Positions 17,076 through 25,722 of a stretch of DNA of 64,000 nt are shown here, piece by piece. The notes under the pieces are model-generated. The model was not told the DNA's origin, searched no databases, and saw nothing but the letters and a program-made list of their open reading frames with translations. How positions within the stretch are numbered: position 1 is the first letter of the stretch; each line of letters begins with the position of its first letter. The position numbers were made by a program, and so were the translations under genes. Source of the DNA: Rhizobium sp. BG4 (GTDB lineage Bacteria; Pseudomonadota; Alphaproteobacteria; Rhizobiales; Rhizobiaceae); the NCBI RefSeq assembly GCF_016864575.1, contig NZ_CP044126.1:1054001-1118000 (forward strand), in the 5' to 3' direction.

Positions 17076-18290
17076 TCATTTGCGACCCCAGGCTTTGTGG
17101 ATCAGATCGGCAATCTCACCATTGACGGCATCCATGGCCTCCATCGCGCGGTCATAGGTGGCGCGGGTAAAGGCGCTGCGCTCAACTTCGTAAAGCGTCT
17201 GGTTGGTCATCGCCGCATCCGAGATTGCCACGCTGCGCAGCATCGGATTGGTGAGCACGTGGTTGCGGAACATCGAGCGCATGAAGGCGACCATCTGTGT
17301 CTGCGGTCCGTCCTGCGGATCGTAGCGGGTCACGAGATAGCGCAGCCAGTCGAGGTTCATGTTGCCGCCGGCGCCCTTCAGCGTGTTCAGCACTTCGCCG
17401 AGCATCTGCAGGAACTGGCACATCGACATGACGTCGAGCATCTGCGGGTGAACCGTGATCAGAACCGCGGTCGCGCCGCAGATGGCGCTCATCGTCAGGA
17501 AGCCGAGCTGCGGCGGGCAGTCGATAACCACGACATCATAGTCATCGGCAACGGAGGACAGCGCCTCGTCGAGACGGGCAAAGAAGATGCGGCCGTAATC
17601 GCTGGTCTTGCCCTGCGCCAGAACGCGCGGCGTATCATGCTCGAATTCCATGAGCTCGAGATTGCCGGGCACCAGATCAAGGTTCGGGAAATTGGTCTTG
17701 CGGATGATTTCCTTCAGCGGCCGCCGCTCGTCGTCATAGCGGATCGCCGCATAGAGCGTCTCGTTCTCGTTGACGTCGAACTCCGGCTGGAAGCCGTGGA
17801 TCGCCGAAAGCGACGCCTGCGGGTCGAGATCGACGGCGAGCACGCGGTGGCCGGTGAGCGCCAGATGCTGCGCCAGATGCGCGGCACTGGTGGTCTTGCC
17901 GCTGCCGCCCTTGAAGTTGACGACGGCGACGACCTGTAGATGCTCGCTGCCCTTGCGGTGCGGTACATAGCGCGTGCCGCCGCGGGCGTTCTGATCCAGG
18001 AACTGGCGCATCTCGTCCATTTGCTCGGCCGTATAGGAACGGCGGCCCGATGACGTGACCTGGGGGAGGGGGCCCTTGCCCTCCAGCGACAGATTTCTCA
18101 AATAGCCGCTGGTGACGCCCAGAAAGCGCGCGGCCTCGGCGAGCTGAAACTCGCGCAGATCCTTCATCGCCCGCGGCGGGAACATTTCCAGACGATGCTG
18201 CTTCAGCTTGTCTGACAGTTCCTGGGCCTGAGCGATGATCAGCTGATCGACGTCAGAAATTGCCTTATCAATTGTCGTTGCCATATTCAT
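17076..18290 (-). CDS. repA: RepA, ParA-type partition ATPase
   Basis: A 404-residue type Ia ParA ATPase. An N-terminal MerR-like HTH (LAEAARFLGVTSGYLRNLSL) precedes the deviant Walker A motif FKGGSGKTTSA and a Walker B-type DVVVIDCPPQ. RepA drives plasmid segregation and, with ADP/ATP and RepB, represses the repABC promoter. ATGs at 18290 and 18284 are both possible starts. The upstream gap holds palindromes suitable as its operator. Confidence 0.95.
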   Translation of the reverse strand: MNMATTIDKAISDVDQLIIAQAQELSDKLKQHRLEMFPPRAMKDLREFQLAEAARFLGVTSGYLRNLSLEGKGPLPQVTSSGRRSYTAEQMDEMRQFLDQNARGGTRYVPHRKGSEHLQVVAVVNFKGGSGKTTSAAHLAQHLALTGHRVLAVDLDPQASLSAIHGFQPEFDVNENETLYAAIRYDDERRPLKEIIRKTNFPNLDLVPGNLELMEFEHDTPRVLAQGKTSDYGRIFFARLDEALSSVADDYDVVVIDCPPQLGFLTMSAICGATAVLITVHPQMLDVMSMCQFLQMLGEVLNTLKGAGGNMNLDWLRYLVTRYDPQDGPQTQMVAFMRSMFRNHVLTNPMLRSVAISDAAMTNQTLYEVERSAFTRATYDRAMEAMDAVNGEIADLIHKAWGRK

Positions 18291-18375
18291 GGAAATCTCG
18301 AAAATGCGATTTAAACGCCTTACGGGCCTTGAAAGCGCATTTAGCTCCGATTCTCATTTTCTTGCAAGGCAATTA

Positions 18376-18396
18376 GGGTTAACAGGGGCTTAACCC
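18376..18396. promoter_or_regulatory. Inverted repeat upstream of repA, candidate operator
   Basis: GGGTTAA and TTAACCC form a perfect 7-bp inverted repeat with a 7-base centre, about 80 bases upstream of the repA start and just upstream of the possible -35. RepA operators in this family are palindromes near the promoter. Confidence 0.45.
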
Positions 18397-18412
18397 GCTT
18401 TCTTCGAGGCCT

Positions 18413-18427
18413 TTTTCACCGTGAAAA
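18413..18427. promoter_or_regulatory. 15-bp palindrome upstream of repA
   Basis: TTTTCAC-C-GTGAAAA is a perfect palindrome with a single central base, 17 bases beyond the GGGTTAA repeat. It is a second candidate RepA or regulator site. Confidence 0.4.
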
Positions 18428-18737
18428 TCGTCGCCGGCTAAGAATCGGCAGCAATTCAGCGGTGAATCCGGAGGCGGCATGGGCAGCGGAAGAAATGTGG
18501 ATCTTCATTTCCGTTGGAGAATGAAGATTAACCATATCAGCGCATTAGCATCTGGCCGTTTTGGGTCCCGAAAGCCGCGAATCGAATCACATCCGCCAGC
18601 TGATCCCTCATTCTACACCGGATTTGCGCTGTTTGAGCAATGCGAAACACCTGCCAGCCACAGCTTTGCGAGGGGGGGCTCTGTTCGAACACGATCGGTC
18701 GCGCGCCGCGCACAGAGCCGTGGTACCGGAATGCATC

Positions 18738-19421
18738 TCACCGGCCCGGAATCGCAACCTTCGCCTCGATCGCCCGGAAGATGCGGCCGAAGACGGCGCC
18801 GATCAGCAGGTAGCAGGTGCCGGCGATCAGGAAGGTTTCGAAGGGGGCGTAGGTCTTGGCGACGAAGACGCGGGCCGCACCGGTCATTTCCATGACGGTG
18901 ACGGCGCTCGCCAGCGTCGAGCCCTTCATCACGAGGATCAGCTCGTTGCCGAGTGCAGGAAGGATGGCGCGGTAGGCCTGTGGCAGGATCACCTTGATCA
19001 GCAGGATCCGGTGGTGAAGGCCGAGCGCCTTGCCCGCTTCCCATTGGCCCGCCGGTAGCTGGCGGATGGCGCCGGCAATCAGCTCGCCGGCATAGGCGGC
19101 CGAATTCAGGCCGATCGCCAGGATGGCGCAATAGACGGGATTGCGCAGCAGCGGCCAGAAGATGCTGTGGCGCACGGCATCGATTTGCCCGAGGCCGTAA
19201 TAAATGATGAAGAGCTGGACGAGCAGCGGGCTGCCGCGCACCAGGAACGTATAGGTCGAGAGCGGCGCGCGGATCGCCTTCCGGTCCGAGGTCAGCGCCA
19301 GCGCGATCGGCAGGGCGAGCAGCTGGCCGAGCGCGAAGCTCGCGATGGTGATCAGGATCGTCAGAAGGAAGCCGTTCTTGACGGCCATGAAGGCGGGCAG
19401 GAAGAGATCGAAGGACAGCAT
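18738..19421 (-). CDS. Amino-acid ABC transporter permease (HisM type)
   Basis: A 227-residue inner-membrane permease of the His/Gln/Arg polar amino-acid family. It has about five membrane helices and the EAA loop QWEAGKALGLHHRILLIKVI, preceded by the family segment RGSPLLVQLFIIYYGLG. The ATG comes 3 bases after the stop of the other permease gene. Together with the binding protein at 21507-22286 it should form an importer for a polar amino acid, but no ATPase gene is present in this cluster. Confidence 0.88.
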   Translation of the reverse strand: MLSFDLFLPAFMAVKNGFLLTILITIASFALGQLLALPIALALTSDRKAIRAPLSTYTFLVRGSPLLVQLFIIYYGLGQIDAVRHSIFWPLLRNPVYCAILAIGLNSAAYAGELIAGAIRQLPAGQWEAGKALGLHHRILLIKVILPQAYRAILPALGNELILVMKGSTLASAVTVMEMTGAARVFVAKTYAPFETFLIAGTCYLLIGAVFGRIFRAIEAKVAIPGR

Positions 19422-19424
19422 GGC

Positions 19425-20097
19425 TTACCTCATATGCGGCGTCAGCCGCGTCTCGTAGGCCTTGAGCAGCAAGGTCGAGATGCCGGTCACGATGACGTAG
19501 AAGCCGGCGGCTGCGAGATAGAAGGCGAGCGGCTGGTGGGTCGCTCCTGCTGCCACCACCGATTTGCGCATCAGCTCCTCGAGGCCGATTACCGAAACGA
19601 GGGCGCTTTCCCTTGAGGATGACCAGCCACTGGTTGGTGAGCCCGGGCAGCGCCTTCACCATCATCTGCGGCAGGACGACGAGCAGGAAGGCGCGCGGGC
19701 GGCGGAGGCCGAGCGAGAGCGCCGCCTCCCACTGTCCCTGCGCGACGCTCAGAAGCGCACCGCGCAGGATCTCGGTGAGATAGGCGGCGGAGACGACCGA
19801 CAGCGAGGCGATGCCGGCGGTCAGCGCATCGACCTCGACATAGCGGCCGGCAAGCTTGGTCAGCAGCACGGTGCCGCCATAGAAGATCAGGAAGATCACC
19901 AGCAGTTCCGGAAGGCCGCGGATCAATCCGACATAGCCCATGATGATCCGCCGGGTCAGGGAATTGCCATAGACGGCAGCGGGCGCCAGCACGGCAGCGA
20001 TCAGGAAGCCGACGACGAAGCTGCCGAAGGCGACGATCAGCGTCGTCGTCAGCCCCTGCAGCAGTTGTCCCTGATATTGGTAGAGCGCCTCAAACAT
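19425..20097 (-). pseudogene. Amino-acid ABC transporter permease (HisQ type), frameshifted
   Basis: The permease begins at ATG 20097 (GGAGGCAGAACCGC before it) and reads normally through RGLPELLVIFLIFYG and the EAA loop QWEAALSLGLRRPRAFLLVV. After NQWLVILK the frame is lost at the CCC at 19610-19612. Removing one C restores ESALVSVIG and a normal end at the TAA at 19425, for an expected 223-residue protein. So either a 1-base insertion broke the gene or the sequence has an error. Its start overlaps the stop of the M20 peptidase gene. Confidence 0.7.
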
Positions 20098-21459
20098 GCG
20101 GTTCTGCCTCCGGCGCCGATCCGAAGCGGCCGGCGAGTGCGGCAAAGAATTCCGCAGAGAAGCCGATCATGTTCTCGAAATGCGAGACGAGGATGTTTTC
20201 GTCGGGCGAGTGCAGCATGGCGCCATGATGCGTCAGACCTGCGCCGAAGAGTGTGGCGCCGAATTTGTGGATGAAGGGATGGGCAAGGCCGGATGCCGCC
20301 GAACTTGGCTGGATGATCGCCGGGCGGCCGAACCATTTCTCCAGCAGCTCGGCGCCGAGATCGACAGCCGCATGCGACGGATCGCTTCGGACCCCCAGCA
20401 CTTCGGCATCGAGAACCTTCAGCGCGATATCGTCAAATCCCCGGGCGTCGAGATGGCGGCGCAGCAGCTCGGCGATCTCCACCGGGTTCTGGCCGGGCGC
20501 CAGGCGGAAGTCGAGTTTCGCCATGCCGGTGCAGGGCAGTACGGTCTTGGCGCCTTCGCCGTCATAGCCGCCGTGGAAGCCGTTGACGTTGAGGCAGGGC
20601 TCGAAATTCAGATGCTCATAGAAGGTCGCGGCATCGACGCCTTCGAGCAGCCGCCGTCCGCCGGTCTCCTCCTGCAGGCTTTCGAGCGGGAAGGGGGCTT
20701 TGCGGCAAGCTCGCGGCTGCGCGGATCGGGCGCGATGACGCTGTCGTAGAAGCCGTCGATCAAGATGCGCCCGGAGGCATCGCGCAGCGACGAGATCGCA
20801 GTCGCCAGACGCCAGAGCGGGTTATCGAAGATGGCGCCGAGGCTGGAATGAAGATCGGCGCGGGCCGTGCGGCATTCGAGCTCGACGGCGAGGATGCCCT
20901 TGAAGCCCATCAGGATGATCGGGCGGCCGGATTTGTCGACCTCGCCATATTCCCACCAGCAGAGATCAGCCTTGGTGTCGGGGAAGCGCTTGTCGAGGAA
21001 GCGGTTGAGCGAGGGGCTGCCGATCTCCTCTTCGCCCTCGGCGATCCAGATCAGCTTGAAGGGCAGGGGGCCGGGATAGGTCCTACGGAATTCGCGCCAG
21101 CCGGTGAGGCGGCTGACGAACTCGCCCTTGTCGTCGGCCGAACCGCGGCCATAGAGGCGGCCGTCGCGTTCGGAGAGCGTGAAGGGCGGCGCGGTCCAGA
21201 GATCGACCGGATCTTCCGGCTGCACGTCGTAGTGATTGTAGATCACCAGCGTGAAGGGGCCGTCGCCGGTTTCGCCAACCACGAAGGGGCCGACATCGCC
21301 GGAATGTTGTTCGGTGGCAAAACCCGCCTCGGTCAGCAGCCGTTCGATGCTGTCGGCGCAGGCTTCCATGCCTTCGCCACGGGCGCTGACGGACGGGATC
21401 GCGACGAGATCGGACAGGTCTTTGACGGCGGCGGCAAGAATGTCGGCGGGAATGCGCAT
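20090..21459 (-). pseudogene. M20 family dipeptidase/deacylase, frameshifted
   Basis: A cytosolic M20 metallopeptidase of the carnosinase/ArgE type, expected about 456 residues. The front half has the zinc motifs (IYNHYDVQPED, GRGSADDKGEF, AEGEEEIGSP). The frame breaks at the G/C run 20693-20698, where one base appears missing between ELAAK and PFPLESLQ. The C-terminal part, clearly the same family, continues in another frame to 20090 (SGLAHPFIHKFGATLFGAGL with HSPDENI). In this cluster it may release an amino acid from a dipeptide or acyl conjugate. It is inactive if the frameshift is real. Confidence 0.72.
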
Positions 21460-21474
21460 AGTGTCTCCTGAAAA

Positions 21475-21499
21475 CGGGAGGCGGGATTACCGCCTCCCG
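21475..21499 (-). terminator. Intergenic hairpin after the amino-acid-binding protein gene
   Basis: Perfect 10-bp stem CGGGAGGCGG/CCGCCTCCCG with a 5-base loop, followed on the minus strand by TTTTC. It lies 8 bases after the binding-protein gene, before the M20 gene, and is probably a partial terminator or mRNA stabiliser. Confidence 0.6.
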
Positions 21500-21506
21500 C
21501 CTGCCA

Positions 21507-22286
21507 TCACTTCTTGGAGATGTCGTAGCCGAACCACTTTTCGGCGATGGTCTTGACCGTGCCGTCCTTCAGCATCGCATCGACAGCGCCATCGACCTTG
21601 GTCTTCAGCTCGGTCTTGCCCTTGCCCATGGCAACGCCCTGGCCCTTGCCGAATTCCGGGAAGTCGGCGCTGGTCAGCAGCGGGCCGGCATAGGCGAGCT
21701 TGTCGGCGCCGCGGTCCTTGATGAGCGGCTCCCAGGCGGAGCGTTCCATCAGGCCGGCGTCGATGCGGCCGGCAACGAGGTCGTCGGCGATCTGGTCGGG
21801 ACGGTCGTAGACGCGCACGTCGGCATCCGGGAAATGCGCGCGGATGACCTGCTCGTGGGTCGAGCCGGACTGTACGCCGATGGCAGCCTTGCCGAGCGCC
21901 TTGGCGAGATCGGCAGCGGACTTGGCGGAAGCGGCATCGCTGCCCGGAGCGGTGACGATGGCGTTCGGCGCATCGGCATAGGCAACCGAGAAGTCGACCT
22001 TCTGTGAGCGCTCGTCATTGATCGAGACGCCGGAGATGACGAGGTCGAACTTGCCGACCTGCAGGCCGGGCAGCAGGCCGTCATAGGCCTGGTTCTGCCA
22101 GTTGCAGGTTGCGGCGATGCGCTTGCAGATCTCGTCGCCGACATCCTTGTCGAAGCCGATGATGTTGCCGCCGGCATCGACGGATTCCCACGGCGGGTAG
22201 TCGGCGCTGGTGCCGATCCGCAGTTCGTCGGCCGAGGCGGCGCCGGCGAGCATCGAGAGAGCGAGTACGGTCAAAAGTCGTTTCAT
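21507..22286 (-). CDS. Amino-acid ABC transporter substrate-binding protein
   Basis: A 259-residue periplasmic binding protein of the lysine/arginine/ornithine-glutamine type (SBP_bac_3). A Sec signal peptide (MKRLLTVLALSMLAGAASA) precedes the typical LRIGTSADYPPWESVD, and the family segments GFDKDVGDEICKR and DLVISGVSINDERSQKVDFS follow. It belongs with the permeases at 18738-20097. The neighbouring ornithine cyclodeaminase-type enzyme and aminotransferase suggest a basic or cyclic amino acid as ligand. Ligand identity is inference. Confidence 0.9.
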   Translation of the reverse strand: MKRLLTVLALSMLAGAASADELRIGTSADYPPWESVDAGGNIIGFDKDVGDEICKRIAATCNWQNQAYDGLLPGLQVGKFDLVISGVSINDERSQKVDFSVAYADAPNAIVTAPGSDAASAKSAADLAKALGKAAIGVQSGSTHEQVIRAHFPDADVRVYDRPDQIADDLVAGRIDAGLMERSAWEPLIKDRGADKLAYAGPLLTSADFPEFGKGQGVAMGKGKTELKTKVDGAVDAMLKDGTVKTIAEKWFGYDISKK

Positions 22287-22321
22287 GAAATTCCCCTTTT
22301 GTTTGGAAACGGACTCAATCC

Positions 22322-22340
22322 GCCGCCCGGGACGGGCGGC
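22322..22340 (-). other. Hairpin between aminotransferase and binding-protein genes
   Basis: 7-bp stem GCCGCCC/GGGCGGC with a 5-base loop, 25 bases after the aminotransferase stop. No T run. It may affect mRNA processing within the operon. Confidence 0.3.
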
Positions 22341-22364
22341 AGGAATTCTTGGGATGGGTGGAGA

Positions 22365-23498
22365 TCAGGCGGCCGAAGCGGCGGCTTCCTTCAGGAATTG
22401 CGAGATACGCTTCAGGCCTTCCTTCAGCACATCTTCGCCATTGGTGTAGCCGATGCGCAGGTAGCCCTCCATGTCCATGGCGCTGCCCGGCGTCAGCATC
22501 ACGCCCTTCTGGTCGAGCAGACGCAGGCAGAATTCTTCGGAGGTGATCGGCAGGTCGTATTTCAGAAGCGCGGTCGTGCCGGATTTCGGCTTGATCCAGG
22601 AAATCAGCGGTTCGGCATCGATCCAGTCGGAGAGGATCGCCAGCGCCGAGCGGGTGATCTCGTGGCTGCGCTTCAGGATCTTGTCCTTGTTCTCCAGCGC
22701 GATCGCCGCGAAATGGTCGTCGAGACGGCCGACGCTGATCGTGTTGTAGTCGCGGTGGACGGAGACCGCGTGGATCAGCTCTTCCGGCGCGACGATCCAG
22801 CCGAGGCGCAGCCCCGCCAGCGAATAGGTCTTCGACATGCTGCCGGTGCTGATACCCTTTTCGTAGAGATCGGCGATCGAGGCGGTCATCCCGTCTTCGC
22901 CTTGCTGGTCCGTGCCGCGATAGACTTCGTCGCAGAGGATCCAGGCGCCGCATGCGCGGGCGATCTCGACGATCTTTTCGAGATAGGCGCGGTCCATCAG
23001 CGAACCGGTCGGATTGTTCGGGTTGTTGATGGCGATCAGCTTGGTGCCCGGCGTTGCCAGCTTTTTCAGCTCTTCGAGATCGGGCAGGAAGCCGGTCTTT
23101 TCGGTGAGCTTCAGGATCTGGATATCGGCACCGATGCTTTCGGGGATCGAGTAGTGCTGCTGATAGGTCGGCAGCACGGAGATGACGCGGTCGCCGCGCT
23201 CGACGAGCGTCAGGTGAACGAGTGCGTTGGCGCCGATCGCCCCATGGGTGATGACGGTGTTTTCGAGCTTCTGGTTTTCATAGAGACCGGCCACCAGATT
23301 GCGCAGGCGAACGCTGCCTTCGATCTCGCCATAGGTCAGCTTGAGCGGCAGCAGTTCGGCGGCGATATCGGTCTTGCCCGCCATGTCGAGCAGTTCGGCG
23401 ACGGTCAAGGATTCGACGCAGGTCTCGGCCAGATTGAGCTCGCACGTCGTCTCGTACTTGTTCATCCAGATTTCGACGCCGAAATTGCGGATCTTCAT
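22365..23498 (-). CDS. Aminotransferase class I/II (PLP-dependent)
   Basis: A 377-residue fold-type I aminotransferase. I start it at the ATG at 23498 after GAGGAGAATGAC; the in-frame extension overlaps the preceding gene. Conserved features are AINNPNNPTGS, the aspartate of WILCDEVYRG, the PLP lysine in GSMSKTYSLAGLRLGW, and the C-terminal arginine region YLRIGYTNG. It lies between the ornithine cyclodeaminase-family gene and the binding-protein gene and probably transaminates the imported amino acid to a 2-oxoacid, which could cyclise to an imine for the reductase. Confidence 0.87.
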   Translation of the reverse strand: MKIRNFGVEIWMNKYETTCELNLAETCVESLTVAELLDMAGKTDIAAELLPLKLTYGEIEGSVRLRNLVAGLYENQKLENTVITHGAIGANALVHLTLVERGDRVISVLPTYQQHYSIPESIGADIQILKLTEKTGFLPDLEELKKLATPGTKLIAINNPNNPTGSLMDRAYLEKIVEIARACGAWILCDEVYRGTDQQGEDGMTASIADLYEKGISTGSMSKTYSLAGLRLGWIVAPEELIHAVSVHRDYNTISVGRLDDHFAAIALENKDKILKRSHEITRSALAILSDWIDAEPLISWIKPKSGTTALLKYDLPITSEEFCLRLLDQKGVMLTPGSAMDMEGYLRIGYTNGEDVLKEGLKRISQFLKEAAASAA

Positions 23499-23520
23499 GT
23501 CATTCTCCTCGGTATTACGA

Positions 23521-24465
23521 TTATTGGCCGCGTGCGGCGGCGAGCAGGGCAACGGCGGCGGCGACATCCTCGAGGCCGAGGCCGATCGAGCGGAAGAAGG
23601 CCGGGCGTTCGCGACTCGGGGCCTTTGCCCGTCCGGCGAGTAGTTCCGGCAGGTCGCCGCAAAGCGCATCCGGGCTCCAGGCGCCGGACGCGGCGGCAAG
23701 CTTCATTTCACCGGCCGAAGCAGGCGTCGTGGCGCGGTAGTCGCAATACACGTCGAAGCCCGAAAGCGCTGCCGGATCGACTTCATGGGCATTGGCAACA
23801 TTGGTGCTGATCGAGGTGACGACGGCGGCCTTCGAGAGCGCGGCCGTATCGATGACCGGCTTGCCCGATGAGGTGCAGAGCAGAACGACATCGGCGCCGC
23901 GCACTGCCTGGTTGACGTCGGTAAACTTGGTGATGGTGCAGCCAGCAGCGCTCTTCTCGGGAATGCCGGTGTGGCCGGCGATATTCGGCGAGGCGATGCG
24001 GATCTCTTTCCACGGCCGGATCGCCTCGGCATAGCGCAGGTGCGCCAGCGCCACCGGGCCGGAGCCGACGATGGTCAGTACCGAGGCACCGGCATCGGCC
24101 AAGGCATCGGCGGCGATGACGGAGGTCGCGGCGGTGCGCTCGGTCGTCAGCTTCTTGGAGTCGCAGAGGAGAACCGGCTCGCCGGTTTCCATCGACATCA
24201 GCAGCGTCCAAGCTGTGACCAACGCCTTGCCGTCGCCGGGGATGTAGGGAGAGAGCTTGGCGCCGAAGACCTTTTCGCCGGCGAGAACGCCGAGATAGGT
24301 GATGAAGTCGCCGGCGTCGCGCGGGAAGAGGCTGAGCGTCTGCGGCGGCTGTACGGCATCGTCGTCGGCCAGCGCCCGGAACATGCGCTCCAGCACCGAG
24401 CGGACATCGACTTTCGGAAGAAGCGCCGTGATATCGGCTTCGTGGAGAACGATCGGTTGCGTCAT
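23521..24465 (-). CDS. Ornithine cyclodeaminase / ketimine reductase family protein
   Basis: A 314-residue member of the OCD/mu-crystallin family, NAD(P)-dependent enzymes including ornithine cyclodeaminase, alanine dehydrogenase and 1-pyrroline-2-carboxylate (ketimine) reductase. It shows the KLSPYIPGDGKALV substrate region, the Rossmann motif VGSGPVALAHLRY, and VTSISTNVANAHEVDP. First gene of a minus-strand operon with the aminotransferase, binding protein, M20 peptidase and permeases. An imine-reductase role in amino-acid catabolism is the simplest reading. Confidence 0.87.
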   Translation of the reverse strand: MTQPIVLHEADITALLPKVDVRSVLERMFRALADDDAVQPPQTLSLFPRDAGDFITYLGVLAGEKVFGAKLSPYIPGDGKALVTAWTLLMSMETGEPVLLCDSKKLTTERTAATSVIAADALADAGASVLTIVGSGPVALAHLRYAEAIRPWKEIRIASPNIAGHTGIPEKSAAGCTITKFTDVNQAVRGADVVLLCTSSGKPVIDTAALSKAAVVTSISTNVANAHEVDPAALSGFDVYCDYRATTPASAGEMKLAAASGAWSPDALCGDLPELLAGRAKAPSRERPAFFRSIGLGLEDVAAAVALLAAARGQ

Positions 24466-24586
24466 GCTTTCCTCGCCTTTACATGCGGAACAGCCGATGG
24501 AACGCAGCTATCCGTTCGCGCGGCCGGATAGGACGCACGGCGAGATCGCGATTGATCTGACTGCCCAATGTGATTAGAGGAAGCCT

Positions 24587-25156
24587 ATGAGCAATATATT
24601 GCACAGTCAAGGCGGGGGCGATGTCTTGTCGCATGTTTCTGGGAATCTTCGCAGACTAAGGCAGGCCTCGGGTCTGAGCCAGGTAGCGCTGGCGGAAGCT
24701 TCGGGCATCAGTCGGCGGATGATCGTCGCTGTCGAGGCGGGCGATGCCAATATCAGCCTCTCCAGTCTCGACAAGCTGGCGGCGGCCATGGGTGTCGGCT
24801 TCGTCGATCTCGTTCGCGATCCGAACCGCACGTCCTCATCCGATATCAACGAAGTGACCTGGCGCGGGCGCGGAGCGGCAAGCTCCGGCGTGCTGCTCGG
24901 CACGGCACCCGCCGCGCATGAGACGCAGATGTGGCACTGGTCGCTCGAAGCCGGCGAACGCTACGATGCCGAGCCTGATCCGCAGGGCTGGCACGAAATG
25001 ATCTTCATCATCGAGGGCGTGCTGACGCTGTCGCTCAGCGGCACCGAGACCGATTATCCGGCCGGAACCTTTGCGATCTACAGCTCGGCGCAGATCTATT
25101 CCTATCTCAACAACGGCAGCGAGACCGTTCGCTTCATCAGGAATGTCGTCTCTTAA
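24587..25156 (+). CDS. XRE-type HTH / cupin transcriptional regulator
   Basis: A 189-residue regulator. An N-terminal lambda-repressor HTH (LRRLRQASGLSQVALAEASG, residues ~20-75) is joined to a C-terminal cupin_2 domain (GWHEMIFIIEGVLTLSLSG, residues ~110-185) that would bind a small ligand. It is divergent from the OCD-family gene with 121 bases between them, so it probably controls that amino-acid operon. The ATG at 24587 follows AGAGGAAGCCT. Confidence 0.88.
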   Translation: MSNILHSQGGGDVLSHVSGNLRRLRQASGLSQVALAEASGISRRMIVAVEAGDANISLSSLDKLAAAMGVGFVDLVRDPNRTSSSDINEVTWRGRGAASSGVLLGTAPAAHETQMWHWSLEAGERYDAEPDPQGWHEMIFIIEGVLTLSLSGTETDYPAGTFAIYSSAQIYSYLNNGSETVRFIRNVVS

Positions 25157-25218
25157 ACGCAGCCGGACCGTCTGCTGTAACGTTTAATCAAATAGAGCAA
25201 CGAAATCCGAGAGATCGT

Positions 25219-25242
25219 CTCACTCCGGCTTTCCGGAGTGAG
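25219..25242. terminator. Bidirectional hairpin between convergent genes
   Basis: Perfect 10-bp stem CTCACTCCGG/CCGGAGTGAG with a CTTT loop, lying between the HTH-cupin gene and the convergent small gene at 25255. It lacks a T run, so efficiency is uncertain. Confidence 0.5.
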
Positions 25243-25254
25243 AGAATGTCTCGT

Positions 25255-25497
25255 TCAGTGGCGTACTGCGAAAGCTGCCTCGATACGCTGACCTTCTTCG
25301 GCGATAGCCGGTGCTGCGCTGTTCTGAAGGTCCTGAAGCAGGGAATTGAGCGCCAGGTCGAGGCAATGCGCCGGGAATTCGGCACTCAGCTCCTTGGCAT
25401 TTTCGCGTGCGAAAGCAATCAGTCTTGCCAGCGACGCCAGCTCCTTCAGCTGCTCTTCGCTCTTCGCATGGGTGACGTCGATGACCGCATCTTCCAT
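25255..25497 (-). CDS. Small hypothetical protein (80 aa)
   Basis: Unrecognised acidic helical protein. The ATG at 25497 is chosen since GAGG lies 7 bases upstream; a TTG two codons earlier is possible. The sequence has no signal peptide or membrane segment (EQLKELASLARLIAFARENA). It stands alone between two regulators. A regulatory or protein-interaction role cannot be judged. Confidence 0.5.
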   Translation of the reverse strand: MEDAVIDVTHAKSEEQLKELASLARLIAFARENAKELSAEFPAHCLDLALNSLLQDLQNSAAPAIAEEGQRIEAAFAVRH

Positions 25498-25671
25498 TGT
25501 CAAACCTCGTCAGATCGCCGCCTTGGGACGTGGCGGCAATGTGACGTTAGGGGAAGTTCTCGCGCGGCGCGCGTGACACAAGCGTGACACACCTGCAGGC
25601 ATCAGAAAACACTTACAGATTCAACTTCAAATTCCGCAATCGGCGTGACATCGCCGCTACAGAACATGACA

Positions 25672-25698
25672 AAGGCGCGAACCTTTCGGCCGCGCCTT
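25672..25698 (-). terminator. Hairpin after the XRE regulator gene
   Basis: Perfect 8-bp stem AAGGCGCG/CGCGCCTT with an 11-base loop, 25 bases after the regulator stop and followed on the minus strand by only a short T stretch. Likely terminator. Confidence 0.45.
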
Positions 25699-25722
25699 CG
25701 AAACGTTGATACTGACGAATGC

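Larger units (their letters stand above)
18291..18737. other. repABC upstream region without genes
   Basis: 447 bases between repA and the first amino-acid permease. The part near repA (18300-18430) is AT-richer, with two inverted repeats and a weak possible minus-strand promoter: TTGCAA at 18362-18367 and CTAAAT at 18339-18344, 17 bases apart. From 18440 to 18737 I see no gene, repeat or convincing promoter. Confidence 0.5.

Noticed and set aside
23911..23926. GTTGACGTCGGTAAAC, a third parS-like sequence in the ornithine cyclodeaminase-family gene
   Set aside because: The arms are imperfect (GTTGAC/GTAAAC) and it lies 7 kb from the rep module; chance is likely.
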